Made by a program: the position numbers and the translations under genes
The notes under the pieces: generated by a model
Seen by the model: the letters and a program-made list of their open reading frames with translations, nothing else
Database searches by the model: none
What the model was told of the DNA's origin: nothing
Shown here: positions 1-6,740 of the stretch, piece after piece
Layout: each line of letters starts with the position of its first letter
Numbering within the stretch: the stretch's first letter is position 1
Assembly (NCBI GenBank): GCA_964012875.1
Contig: CAXGUU010000020.1
Span: 1 to 20,638 of the forward strand
From: CAXGUU01 sp964012875
Lineage (GTDB): Bacteria > Pseudomonadota > Gammaproteobacteria > Ga0077536
Reading direction: 5' to 3'
Length of the DNA: 20,638 bases

Positions 1-2
1 GT

Positions 3-77
3 GGCAGGCCGGTCCGGTTGCCGACAGACATACGTGACAGTTTCATGAGCCAACATTTAGCTGTGACAGGGGCTTGA
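3..77 (+). CDS. ybgC: YbgC acyl-CoA thioesterase, C-terminal end only (partial, cut by window start)
   Basis: An open frame enters from the left edge and stops at TGA 75-77. It encodes about 24 residues beginning GRPVRLPTDIRDSF. The pattern of a basic residue, proline, an aliphatic residue, proline and a short amphipathic helix resembles the C-terminus of YbgC hot-dog-fold thioesterases (E. coli ends KPRALPKSIVAEFKQ). YbgC hydrolyses acyl-CoA or acyl-ACP thioesters in the cytoplasm and is classically the first gene of the tol-pal cluster. Its place directly before tolQ, on the same strand with a 90-base gap, is the main support. Only the tail is visible, so the catalytic Asp/His region cannot be checked. 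The tail seems a few residues longer than in E. coli. Confidence 0.68.
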   Translation, partial: GRPVRLPTDIRDSFMSQHLAVTGA

Positions 78-88
78 GCAATCCCCTG
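67..88 (+). other. Inverted repeat between ybgC and tolQ
   Basis: CAGGGG (67-72) and CCCCTG (83-88) form a perfect 6-bp stem with a 10-base loop across the ybgC stop codon. No T-tract follows, so an intrinsic terminator is unlikely. It could be a processing or pausing hairpin, or chance. The remaining bases up to tolQ show no clear promoter. Confidence 0.35.
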
Positions 89-167
89 AAGCAGCAATAT
101 AGGAATAGCGCATATCCAGCCAGCCGGGCCCCCGCGCTGGTCAACACCAGTAACCAGTAGGAAAAAT

Positions 168-893
168 ATGGAAACCGAAGTCATCACTGCGGCCCAAGGC
201 GTTGGTCTCGCCCATGGCGGCGATCTGACCATGATTGGCCTGTTCTTGCGCGCCGATCTGATTGTGAAGTCGGTGATGCTGCTGCTGCTTTTCGTATCCG
301 TCTGGTGCTGGGGGATCATGTTCTCCAAGGCTTTTCAGCTGAAGCGCCTCGGCGTTGCCGCCGGCAAGTTCGAGCGTGACTTCTGGGGCAGCAGTTCGAT
401 TGATGCGCTGTTCGAGCGCATCGGCGACAAGCCGCGCGATCCGATGAGCGCGGTATTTGCCGCTGCCATGCGTGAATGGCGCAATGCCCCGCCACCCGAG
501 GGCAAGAAGGGCAGCAGCCTCGCCGCCAGCGTGCAACAGCGGATCGAGCGGGTCATGGCCGTTACCATCGGTCGTGAGATGGAGCGGGTCGAGAAGGGCC
601 TGCAGGTGCTGGCCAGTGTCGGTTCGACCGCGCCGTTTATCGGTCTGTTCGGTACTGTCTGGGGCATCATGAATTCGTTTCAGGCACTCGGCAATGTGCA
701 CCAAGCGACACTGGCGATGGTCGCGCCGGGCATATCGGAAGCGCTGGTGGCGACCGCCATGGGATTGTTCGCGGCTATTCCGGCGGTCATTGGTTACAAC
801 CGCTTTGCCAGCGATATCGATCGTATTTTCGGGCGTTACGATATCTTCGTCGAAGAGTTTCTTTCCATCCTTCGGCGCCAGGTCCACGACTAG
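168..893 (+). CDS. tolQ: Tol-Pal proton channel protein TolQ
   Basis: TolQ is the MotA/ExbB-family inner-membrane subunit that, with TolR, uses the proton motive force to energise TolA during outer-membrane constriction at division. The 241-residue product is close to the usual 225-235. It has a first membrane segment at about residues 32-53, a cytoplasmic loop (about 54-140) with many charged residues, a second segment at about 145-170 containing the conserved small-residue stretch GSTAPFIGLFGTVWGIM, and a third at about 186-210 ending in the family motif ATAMGLFAAIPAV. The ATG is preceded by AGTAGGAAA, an acceptable ribosome-binding site, and no better start lies nearby. The stop codon overlaps the tolR GTG by one base, which implies translational coupling. 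The identification is very secure from sequence and synteny. Confidence 0.97.
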   Translation: METEVITAAQGVGLAHGGDLTMIGLFLRADLIVKSVMLLLLFVSVWCWGIMFSKAFQLKRLGVAAGKFERDFWGSSSIDALFERIGDKPRDPMSAVFAAAMREWRNAPPPEGKKGSSLAASVQQRIERVMAVTIGREMERVEKGLQVLASVGSTAPFIGLFGTVWGIMNSFQALGNVHQATLAMVAPGISEALVATAMGLFAAIPAVIGYNRFASDIDRIFGRYDIFVEEFLSILRRQVHD

Positions 894-1327
894 TGTCGAT
901 GTCTTACCCTCGCTCCCGCAGCCGGCGCATGATGTCGGAAATCAACGTCGTGCCCTATATAGACGTGATGCTCGTTCTGTTGATCATATTCATGATTACG
1001 GCGCCATTAATCACTCAGGGGGTAAAGATTGATCTGCCCAAGGCGCCGTCGGAGGTGCTGCCGCCGACAGAGACCGAACCTATCGTGGTCTCGGTTGATG
1101 CAGCAGGCCGCATCTATATCGACATCAGTGACGAACCCGATCAGGCGGTCAGCGAGAGTACGCTCGTGACGCGTGTGGCCGCTGTCCTCAAGTATCGGCC
1201 GAAAACTGATTTTCTGGTCGAAGGCGATGGCGAGGTCGAATATGCGCGCGTCGTCGAAGTGATGACCTTGTTACAGGCCGCGGGCGTTCCGACCGTTGGG
1301 CTGATCACTGAACCGCCTGAGCAATAG
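893..1327 (+). CDS. tolR: Tol-Pal energising subunit TolR
   Basis: TolR is the ExbD-family partner of TolQ. It has one membrane helix and a periplasmic domain that binds peptidoglycan and regulates proton flow. The 144-residue product fits the family (about 142). The motif EINVVPYIDVMLVLLIIFM gives a single membrane helix with the essential aspartate at residue 24, equivalent to Asp23 of E. coli TolR. The periplasmic part ends with the typical VEYARVVEVMTLLQAAGVPTVGLIT. The start is ambiguous: GTG at 893 shares a base with the tolQ stop, and an ATG lies two codons later at 899. Neither has a strong Shine-Dalgarno sequence. It is followed after 21 bases by tolA. Confidence 0.97.
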   Translation: MSMSYPRSRSRRMMSEINVVPYIDVMLVLLIIFMITAPLITQGVKIDLPKAPSEVLPPTETEPIVVSVDAAGRIYIDISDEPDQAVSESTLVTRVAAVLKYRPKTDFLVEGDGEVEYARVVEVMTLLQAAGVPTVGLITEPPEQ

Positions 1328-1348
1328 ATCGGAAGGCAGAACGCCAAG

Positions 1349-2176
1349 GTGATTGCAAAGCGGGCAATCCTGCAGTCGGTCGGTCTGCATCTACTGATTA
1401 TGTTCGTGCTGGGTGTATCGGTTGATGGTCCGCCGCCACAGATCAGGCGGGCCACGACAAAGCCGGAGATAGTGAGTGCAAAGGTGATCGACCAGGCGGC
1501 CGTTGCAGCCGAGGTGAAGCGGTTGCATGCGGCAGAAGAGGCAGCGGCGAAGCAACGCCAGAAGGAACTCGACCAACAACAGGCCAGGGCCCGGGAGCTG
1601 GAACGCAAACGCCGCGCAGAAGAAAAGCGACTGAAGGAACTAAAGGCCGAAAAGGACCGTCTTAAGAAGCAACGTGACGAGCAGGCGAAGCGTGAGGTCG
1701 AGGCCCGCAAGAAAGCCCAGGTCGAAGCGGAAAAACGCAAGCAGGCGGAAGCCGAGAAAGCACGACAGCAACAAGCTGAACTTCAGCGCAAGCGCGTAGA
1801 AGAGGCGGAGAGAAAACGGATTGAACAAGCCCTGCAAGACGAGTTGGCTGCGGAAGAGGCGGCAATTCAGGCGCGGCAGCAAGCACAGCAGGATCGTCGG
1901 GAAATAGACCGCTACATTGCCGCGATCGCGAGTCGCGTACGCCAATCTTTTACGATTTTACCCGGCCTTGATGGTCTGACATGTACCTTGAGAATCACCC
2001 TGATTCCAGGGGGCGAAGTTGCAGGTGTTCAAATTACCAAATCAAGCGGCAATCAGACCTTCGATCGTCAGTCGGAGAATGCGGTTCGCAAGGCCGCGCC
2101 GCTGCCAGTGCCGACCGAGCCGCGATTGTTTCAACAAATGAGGACGATCTCTTTTGTATTTGATCCCAAGTCCTAG
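1349..2176 (+). CDS. tolA: Cell envelope integrity protein TolA
   Basis: TolA spans the periplasm and links the TolQ/TolR motor to Pal and TolB at the outer membrane. Its three domains are visible: an N-terminal membrane helix at about residues 7-24; a Lys/Glu/Ala/Arg/Gln-rich coiled-coil stalk at about 48-185; and a compact C-terminal domain at about 186-275 with the TonB/TolA-like pattern of GGEVAGVQITKSSGN, then a helix with FDRQSENAVRKAAPLPVP, then a closing strand. At 275 residues it is much shorter than E. coli TolA (421), because the stalk is shorter; this is common outside enterics. The start is a GTG, with GGAAGG (1331-1336) upstream at rather long spacing. Its 3' end overlaps tolB by 23 bases. 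Confidence 0.95.
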   Translation: MIAKRAILQSVGLHLLIMFVLGVSVDGPPPQIRRATTKPEIVSAKVIDQAAVAAEVKRLHAAEEAAAKQRQKELDQQQARARELERKRRAEEKRLKELKAEKDRLKKQRDEQAKREVEARKKAQVEAEKRKQAEAEKARQQQAELQRKRVEEAERKRIEQALQDELAAEEAAIQARQQAQQDRREIDRYIAAIASRVRQSFTILPGLDGLTCTLRITLIPGGEVAGVQITKSSGNQTFDRQSENAVRKAAPLPVPTEPRLFQQMRTISFVFDPKS

Positions 2177-3512
2177 ACCGATCGGTTCCGCGCACCGTAA
2201 GCGGCCACTGGGCCGCTGGGTGATCCTCGTGCTCTCTTTTCTCGTACCCGCAACGGCGGTGACCCAAACAGCAGAGCTGACCATCCGAATTGAGCAGGGT
2301 GTGGAATCGGCGTTGCCGATCGCGGTTGTGCCGTTTGCGCCGGTTGGCGAACCCTCGCCGCCGGTAGATGTTGCCGCCGTGGTTAGTGCCGACCTGGCTC
2401 GTAGTGGCCATTTCGCGCCCATGCCGGCTGTTGAGTTGCCGTCGCAGCCAGCCAGTTTCAGCAGTGTAAACTTCAAGTCTTGGCGCGCAGTGGGGATGGA
2501 GAATCTCGTTATCGGCAAGTTGCTGCGCGGTAACGATGGTGGCTATGTGGTCGAGTTTCGATTGCTCGATATATACAAGGGCACACAACTGATGGGGTTC
2601 AGAATTCCCTCAAGCGCGGAGAACTTGCGGCTTACCGCCCACCATGTCAGCGATCTCATCTACGAAAAACTGCTCAACCAGAAAGGTGCGTTCGCGACGC
2701 GAATCGCTTATGTCACGGTTGAGAAAGAGCGTGGCAGTCAACAGGCAGTTTATCGCATGCAGATTGCTGATGCCGACGGCTACGATCCGCATACCATTCT
2801 TGAGTCCACCCAGCCCTTGCTGTCACCGTCGTGGTCGCCTGATGGAAGCCAATTGGCCTATGTCTCATTCGAGGACAAGAATTCGGCCATCTATTTGCAG
2901 AACGTCCGCAGTGGTGAGCGCGAGCGCATCATCTCCGGCGATGGCATCAACAGCTCGCCGGCGTTTTCGCCTGACGGGCAACGACTGGCCGTGACGTTGT
3001 CGCGCGATGGTGATCCTGAAATTTATATTTATTCTTTGCGCAGCCGCGATTTAGATCGCATCACGCGTCACCCCGCAATTGACACCGAACCCAACTGGGC
3101 GCCCGATGGTGGCAGTCTTGTTTTCACCTCCGACCGGGGCGGCGGACCACAGATATACCGCGTTAAATTGGACGGCACCTCGCCGCAACGGGTCACGTTC
3201 AACATGGGCCGTTACAACGCCCGTGCGCGGCACTCACCGGATGGTAAAAAACTCGCCGTGGTGCACGGCACCGACCGCGGCTACCACATCGCTGTACTGG
3301 ACCTAGAAACGAACATTTACGAAATTCTGACGAGTGCGAGACTGGACGAGTCGCCAAGCTTTGCACCCAACGGGAGCATGCTGATATATGCGACAATGGG
3401 GGCGCTAGGCAGCGAGTTGGCGGCAACTTCAACCGATGGTCGCCTAAAGCAACGGCTTGCGTTGCAACGGGGCGAAGTACGCGAACCCGCCTGGGGACCG
3501 TTTCGCAAGTAA
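2154..3512 (+). CDS. tolB: Tol-Pal periplasmic beta-propeller protein TolB
   Basis: TolB is the periplasmic partner of Pal and TolA. A signal peptide (RKRPLGRW followed by a hydrophobic core to about residue 40) precedes the N-terminal alpha/beta domain (about 41-170) and a C-terminal beta-propeller (about 180-445). Five propeller blades carry the signature SPDG or a close variant: SWSPDG, AFSPDG, NWAPDG, RHSPDG and SFAPNG. The protein ends with the conserved REPAWGPF. No ATG precedes the signal sequence. The best start is TTG 2154, nine bases after AGGA (2141-2144); a second TTG at 2160 is possible, and GTG 2220 would remove the basic N-region. The start lies inside tolA, so coupling is likely. 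The 452 residues match the family (about 430) plus a slightly long leader. Confidence 0.95.
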   Translation: MYLIPSPRPIGSAHRKRPLGRWVILVLSFLVPATAVTQTAELTIRIEQGVESALPIAVVPFAPVGEPSPPVDVAAVVSADLARSGHFAPMPAVELPSQPASFSSVNFKSWRAVGMENLVIGKLLRGNDGGYVVEFRLLDIYKGTQLMGFRIPSSAENLRLTAHHVSDLIYEKLLNQKGAFATRIAYVTVEKERGSQQAVYRMQIADADGYDPHTILESTQPLLSPSWSPDGSQLAYVSFEDKNSAIYLQNVRSGERERIISGDGINSSPAFSPDGQRLAVTLSRDGDPEIYIYSLRSRDLDRITRHPAIDTEPNWAPDGGSLVFTSDRGGGPQIYRVKLDGTSPQRVTFNMGRYNARARHSPDGKKLAVVHGTDRGYHIAVLDLETNIYEILTSARLDESPSFAPNGSMLIYATMGALGSELAATSTDGRLKQRLALQRGEVREPAWGPFRK

Positions 3513-3553
3513 TCGTCGTGAAAATCGCGCAATTGCTCTTAAGGAGAAACCCG

Positions 3554-4120
3554 ATGATGAACACTGGCTTAAAGCTGATCATTCTGTTTGTAACCGTGTT
3601 GTTTCTGGCTGCGTGCAGCTCGAGTAAAACCAAGGATGACGCCACGCAGACGCGGGCCAATGTTGAAGAGCGGGGTACCGCTACCGCTACCGCTACCTCT
3701 ACCGACGATGAAGACGGTGGTGGGGTGGTGACGCAGGGGCTCGATGACGACGATCCCTACTCGCTTGCCGCCCTGGATGATCCGGAAAGCCAGCTGGCGG
3801 TGCGTATCATCTACTTCGACTACGACAGCGCCACTATCCGCAGTGATTTTGCTGACACCATCGCGGCACATGCAAATTTTCTGGCTCACAATCCAGGCTC
3901 AAGCGTCACCCTGGAAGGCCACGCCGATGAACGCGGCTCGCGGGAATACAATCTCGCACTCGGCGAGCGCAGGGCCCTGGCCGTACGGCGGCAGTTGGTA
4001 CTACTAGGTGCGTCCGCCGGCCAGATCCAGACGGTGAGCTACGGTGAGGAGCGTCCTGTAGAAGACGGGCATGACGAAGGTTCGTATTCGCTGAACCGCC
4101 GGGTTGAACTCGTTTACTAA
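3554..4120 (+). CDS. pal: Peptidoglycan-associated lipoprotein Pal
   Basis: Pal is an outer-membrane lipoprotein whose OmpA-like domain binds peptidoglycan and which interacts with TolA and TolB. The start is ATG 3554, seven bases after a strong AAGGAG (3541-3546); an upstream in-frame start at 3518 lacks such a site. A signal peptide ends in the lipobox LAAC, with lipidated Cys21. A linker rich in Thr, Ala and Asp follows (about residues 22-80). The OmpA_C domain (about 85-188) contains YFDYDSATIRSDF, the peptidoglycan-binding GHADERGSREYNLALGERRA and the closing LNRRVELVY. The length of 188 is close to the usual 170-180. The linker holds an in-frame hexanucleotide repeat, described separately. 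Confidence 0.97.
   Translation: MMNTGLKLIILFVTVLFLAACSSSKTKDDATQTRANVEERGTATATATSTDDEDGGGVVTQGLDDDDPYSLAALDDPESQLAVRIIYFDYDSATIRSDFADTIAAHANFLAHNPGSSVTLEGHADERGSREYNLALGERRALAVRRQLVLLGASAGQIQTVSYGEERPVEDGHDEGSYSLNRRVELVY
3676..3705 (+). repeat. Hexanucleotide tandem repeat (TACCGC) within pal
   Basis: Five consecutive 6-base units occur: three perfect TACCGC copies, then TACCTC and TACCGA. They encode alternating Thr-Ala/Thr-Ser dipeptides in the Pal linker. Because the unit is a multiple of three, a change in copy number would alter linker length without shifting the frame. Confidence 0.85.
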
Positions 4121-4166
4121 GTGTTGTCTTAAACATAGGTCAGGGCAGAGCCGGGAATATCTACAG

Positions 4167-5285
4167 ATGAGATTGCAAGTCACCGTGCGCCGGGTCTTTG
4201 ACCTGGTGGTACTGAGCTTAGCGGTAGCCATGCTTGCGCCGGGCTCGATTATCAAGACCGAGGCTCAGGCGAGCGTAGAGCAGCGACTACAGCGCGTAGA
4301 ACGTGCGCTGGATAACAAGGGGCTGCTTGACCTGGTCCGGCAGGTTGAAATGCTTAACGAACAGTTGCGTCAGCTCCGTGGCGAGCTGGAAAATCAGACA
4401 TTTGCCCTCGAGCAGGTGCGCCAGTCGCAACGCAGTGCCTACGTCGACATTGATCGGCGTGTCGGCCTTCTTGAGCAGGGCGGCATTATCAGCGTTCCGC
4501 CCGCAAACGTGGCGGGTGTGGCCGTGCAGGCGCCCACGGGTATCGCGACCGAACCGCCGCTTTCGACATTGGCGCCCACCACCGGTAGCAGTATCGCCGG
4601 TGACCCGGCGCGTCAAAGCATCGCGCTGAACGTGGAGACGCCCGGCGTTGCTGTCGGAGCACCTTCCGTGGCGCCCCCGGGTACAGCACTTATCAGCGAT
4701 ACGTCGAGCGTTGCGATCGCACCGGCAAGCCCGGATGCCAGCGTGGGCGCCCTGGCGCCATCGCTCAATAGCGATGGATTGGCAGCACCCGCCAGCCAGC
4801 ACATGACATTCACTGCAGACGCGGCGTCACCGAGCGTGGCGGTTACGCCGACAGCGCCTGCGCCGTCTATCATGCCGGCTATGGCGACAGTCGACAGCGC
4901 CGAGTCGGAGGCCGCCTACCGCGATGCGTTTGCAATGTTGAAAGCCGGCCAGTACGAGGAATCGATAGCCGCTTTCGATACCTTTTTGGCGCAATATGGA
5001 AATTCCCAATATGCCGATAATGCTCAATATTGGTTAGGCGAGGCTTACTACGTGATGAGGCAATTTGAGCTGGCCATCGATCGGTATCAAAAACTGGTGC
5101 AAACCTATCCGGACAGTAAAAAGCAATCTCACGCATTGCTCAAAATTGCCTATAGCTATCACGAACTCGGCATGGCGGAACAAGCCGCCGGTGTCCTCGG
5201 CGACTTAAAGAATCGGTTCCCCGGTACCGCTGCCGCCCGTCTGGCGGACGAGCGGTTGCAGCGCATCCGTGCGGATTCGCCTTAA
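4167..5285 (+). CDS. cpoB: Cell division coordinator CpoB (YbgF), periplasmic TPR protein
   Basis: CpoB is periplasmic and, in E. coli, binds TolA and PBP1B/LpoB to coordinate septal peptidoglycan synthesis with outer-membrane constriction. The start ATG 4167 gives a basic N-region, a hydrophobic core and a likely AQA cleavage site near residue 35; no strong Shine-Dalgarno is seen. Residues about 36-86 form a heptad-like coiled coil (VEQRLQRVERALDNKG, then QVEMLNEQLRQLRGEL), the family's trimerisation region. Residues about 105-245 are a low-complexity Ala/Pro/Ser/Thr/Val linker. Residues about 246-372 form a TPR domain with repeats such as AYRDAFAMLKAGQYEESIAAF and ADNAQYWLGEAYYVMRQFELA. At 372 residues it exceeds E. 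coli CpoB (263), essentially because of the linker. It is the last gene of the Tol-Pal unit. Confidence 0.93.
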   Translation: MRLQVTVRRVFDLVVLSLAVAMLAPGSIIKTEAQASVEQRLQRVERALDNKGLLDLVRQVEMLNEQLRQLRGELENQTFALEQVRQSQRSAYVDIDRRVGLLEQGGIISVPPANVAGVAVQAPTGIATEPPLSTLAPTTGSSIAGDPARQSIALNVETPGVAVGAPSVAPPGTALISDTSSVAIAPASPDASVGALAPSLNSDGLAAPASQHMTFTADAASPSVAVTPTAPAPSIMPAMATVDSAESEAAYRDAFAMLKAGQYEESIAAFDTFLAQYGNSQYADNAQYWLGEAYYVMRQFELAIDRYQKLVQTYPDSKKQSHALLKIAYSYHELGMAEQAAGVLGDLKNRFPGTAAARLADERLQRIRADSP

Positions 5286-5331
5286 TCGGCTGCCCTGGCC
5301 CGCTTCCGCCGTGGCAGTTTGACCACCCAAG

Positions 5332-6006
5332 GTGAGCGATAAAACTTCCACGCCCGAGACGAACGTCGACGCCGATACGCTGCGCATCACCGAGATATTC
5401 GTCTCACTGCAAGGTGAATCGACTTACGCCGGGTGTCCGACTGTGTTCGTACGCACCACGGGCTGTCCGTTGCGATGCGTTTATTGCGATACGGCCTACG
5501 CGTTCAGCGGCGGTAAATTAATGCCGCTCAGCGATATCGTGACCACGGTTCAACAATATCAGGTGCAACATGTCACCGTGACTGGTGGGGAGCCGCTGGC
5601 GCAACCTGCAACCCACGCCTTGCTGGAGATGTTATGCAACCATGGGTATCTGGTTTCGCTCGAAACCGGTGGCGCTATTGACGTCAGTTCTGTCGACCGC
5701 CGCGTTAAAAAAGTCGTGGATATAAAAACCCCGGGCTCGGGTGAGATGGAACGCAACCTGTTACATAACCTGAACGCAATCGCTAAAACCGACGAGCTCA
5801 AGTTTGTGATCGCTGATCGTGCGGATTACGAATGGTCCCGGCAATTTGTTGCGGAGCACGATATTGATGCGACGGTGCTGTTTTCCCCGGTGCACGAGAC
5901 GCTTGATGCGCGTGTACTCGCTGACTGGGTTGTCGCAGATCGCCTGGCGGTGCGATTTCAAATGCAACTGCACAAGTATCTTTGGGGCAATGAACCCGGT
6001 CGATGA
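5332..6006 (+). CDS. queE: 7-carboxy-7-deazaguanine synthase QueE (radical SAM)
   Basis: QueE is a cytoplasmic radical SAM enzyme that converts 6-carboxy-tetrahydropterin to 7-carboxy-7-deazaguanine in queuosine and preQ0 synthesis. The cluster-binding CX3CX2C motif is present as CPLRCVYC (Cys45, Cys49, Cys52), followed by DT. Other family marks are SLQGES near residue 25, TGGEP in the SAM-binding region, and the terminal QLHKYLWG. The 224 residues are close to the usual 210-225. The start is GTG 5332, with no strong Shine-Dalgarno and no alternative ATG upstream of the conserved core. It lies 46 bases after cpoB, and its stop overlaps the queC start by four bases (ATGA, 6003-6006), so the two are coupled. 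Confidence 0.95.
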   Translation: MSDKTSTPETNVDADTLRITEIFVSLQGESTYAGCPTVFVRTTGCPLRCVYCDTAYAFSGGKLMPLSDIVTTVQQYQVQHVTVTGGEPLAQPATHALLEMLCNHGYLVSLETGGAIDVSSVDRRVKKVVDIKTPGSGEMERNLLHNLNAIAKTDELKFVIADRADYEWSRQFVAEHDIDATVLFSPVHETLDARVLADWVVADRLAVRFQMQLHKYLWGNEPGR

Positions 6007-6692
6007 ATCAGCGCGCTGATTCGGCTGTTGTACTGCTGTCCGGAGGGCTGGACTCCGCGACTGTATTGGCAATGGCGGTTGCGCAGGGTCTGCGCTGCTA
6101 CGCTTTGAGTATTGACTACGGACAGCGCCACCTCGCCGAGTTGGACGCGGCAGCGAAGGTGGCGGCAATTCTGGGCGCGGCCAAGCATCGGGTCGTCCGT
6201 CTCGACGTGGCGCAGTTCGGTGGTTCGGCGCTGACCGACCGGGCCATCGATGTGCCCGAGGGCGGTAGCGAGGGCATTCCGATCACCTATGTGCCGGCCC
6301 GCAACACCATGATGCTGGCCATCGCACTGGCGTGGGCTGAAGTGCTTAACGCTCAGCAGATCCACGTTGGCGTCAATGCTGTTGACTACTCCGGTTACCC
6401 GGATTGCCGCCCCGAGTTCATCGAACAATTTGAACGCCTGGCGCAACTCGCGACCAGGGTCGGTGTTGAGGGTGCACCGATAGAAATCAAAGCGCCGTTG
6501 ATGGCGATGACCAAGGCCGACATCGTGCAGGCGGGCGATGCGCTTGGTTTTGACTATTCGGTGACCGTGAGTTGCTACGCGGCCAAAGATGACGGCAGGG
6601 CATGTGGCCGCTGTGACGCCTGTCGGTTGCGACGCAATGGTTTCGTTGCGGCCGGCATGGCCGACCCGACACGCTACGTGGACGTCGGATGA
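6003..6692 (+). CDS. queC: 7-cyano-7-deazaguanine synthase QueC
   Basis: QueC is an ATP-dependent cytoplasmic enzyme that converts the QueE product to preQ0 using ammonia. The PP-loop ATP pyrophosphatase motif SGGLDS is at residues 13-18. The zinc site near the C-terminus has four cysteines at 191, 201, 204 and 207 (SCYAAKDDGRACGRCDAC). YVPARNTMMLAIALAWAE and VNAVDYSGYPDCRPEF are conserved QueC blocks. The 229 residues match the family (about 225-231). The other queuosine genes (folE, queD, queF) are not in the window. Downstream, 48 bases separate its stop from the convergent transglycosylase gene, with only a weak CGGA/TCCG hairpin and no T-run. Confidence 0.96.
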   Translation: MNQRADSAVVLLSGGLDSATVLAMAVAQGLRCYALSIDYGQRHLAELDAAAKVAAILGAAKHRVVRLDVAQFGGSALTDRAIDVPEGGSEGIPITYVPARNTMMLAIALAWAEVLNAQQIHVGVNAVDYSGYPDCRPEFIEQFERLAQLATRVGVEGAPIEIKAPLMAMTKADIVQAGDALGFDYSVTVSCYAAKDDGRACGRCDACRLRRNGFVAAGMADPTRYVDVG

Positions 6693-6740
6693 GAGCTGCG
6701 ACGGAGCGGAGTCCGGCTGGCTACGCGTATGCCCGACCAG

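Noticed and set aside
141..887. Minus-strand open frame of 248 codons opposite tolQ
   Set aside because: It lies fully opposite an unmistakable tolQ, is Arg/His/Gln-rich with no recognisable domain, and is the usual shadow of GC-rich coding DNA.
1349..2176. TolA as a truncated gene because it is 275 instead of 421 residues
   Set aside because: All three domains are present and in frame; only the coiled-coil stalk is shorter, which is ordinary outside enterics.
6693..6740. Bidirectional terminator between convergent queC and mltF
   Set aside because: Only a 4-bp CGGA/TCCG hairpin is visible and there is no T-run on either strand.
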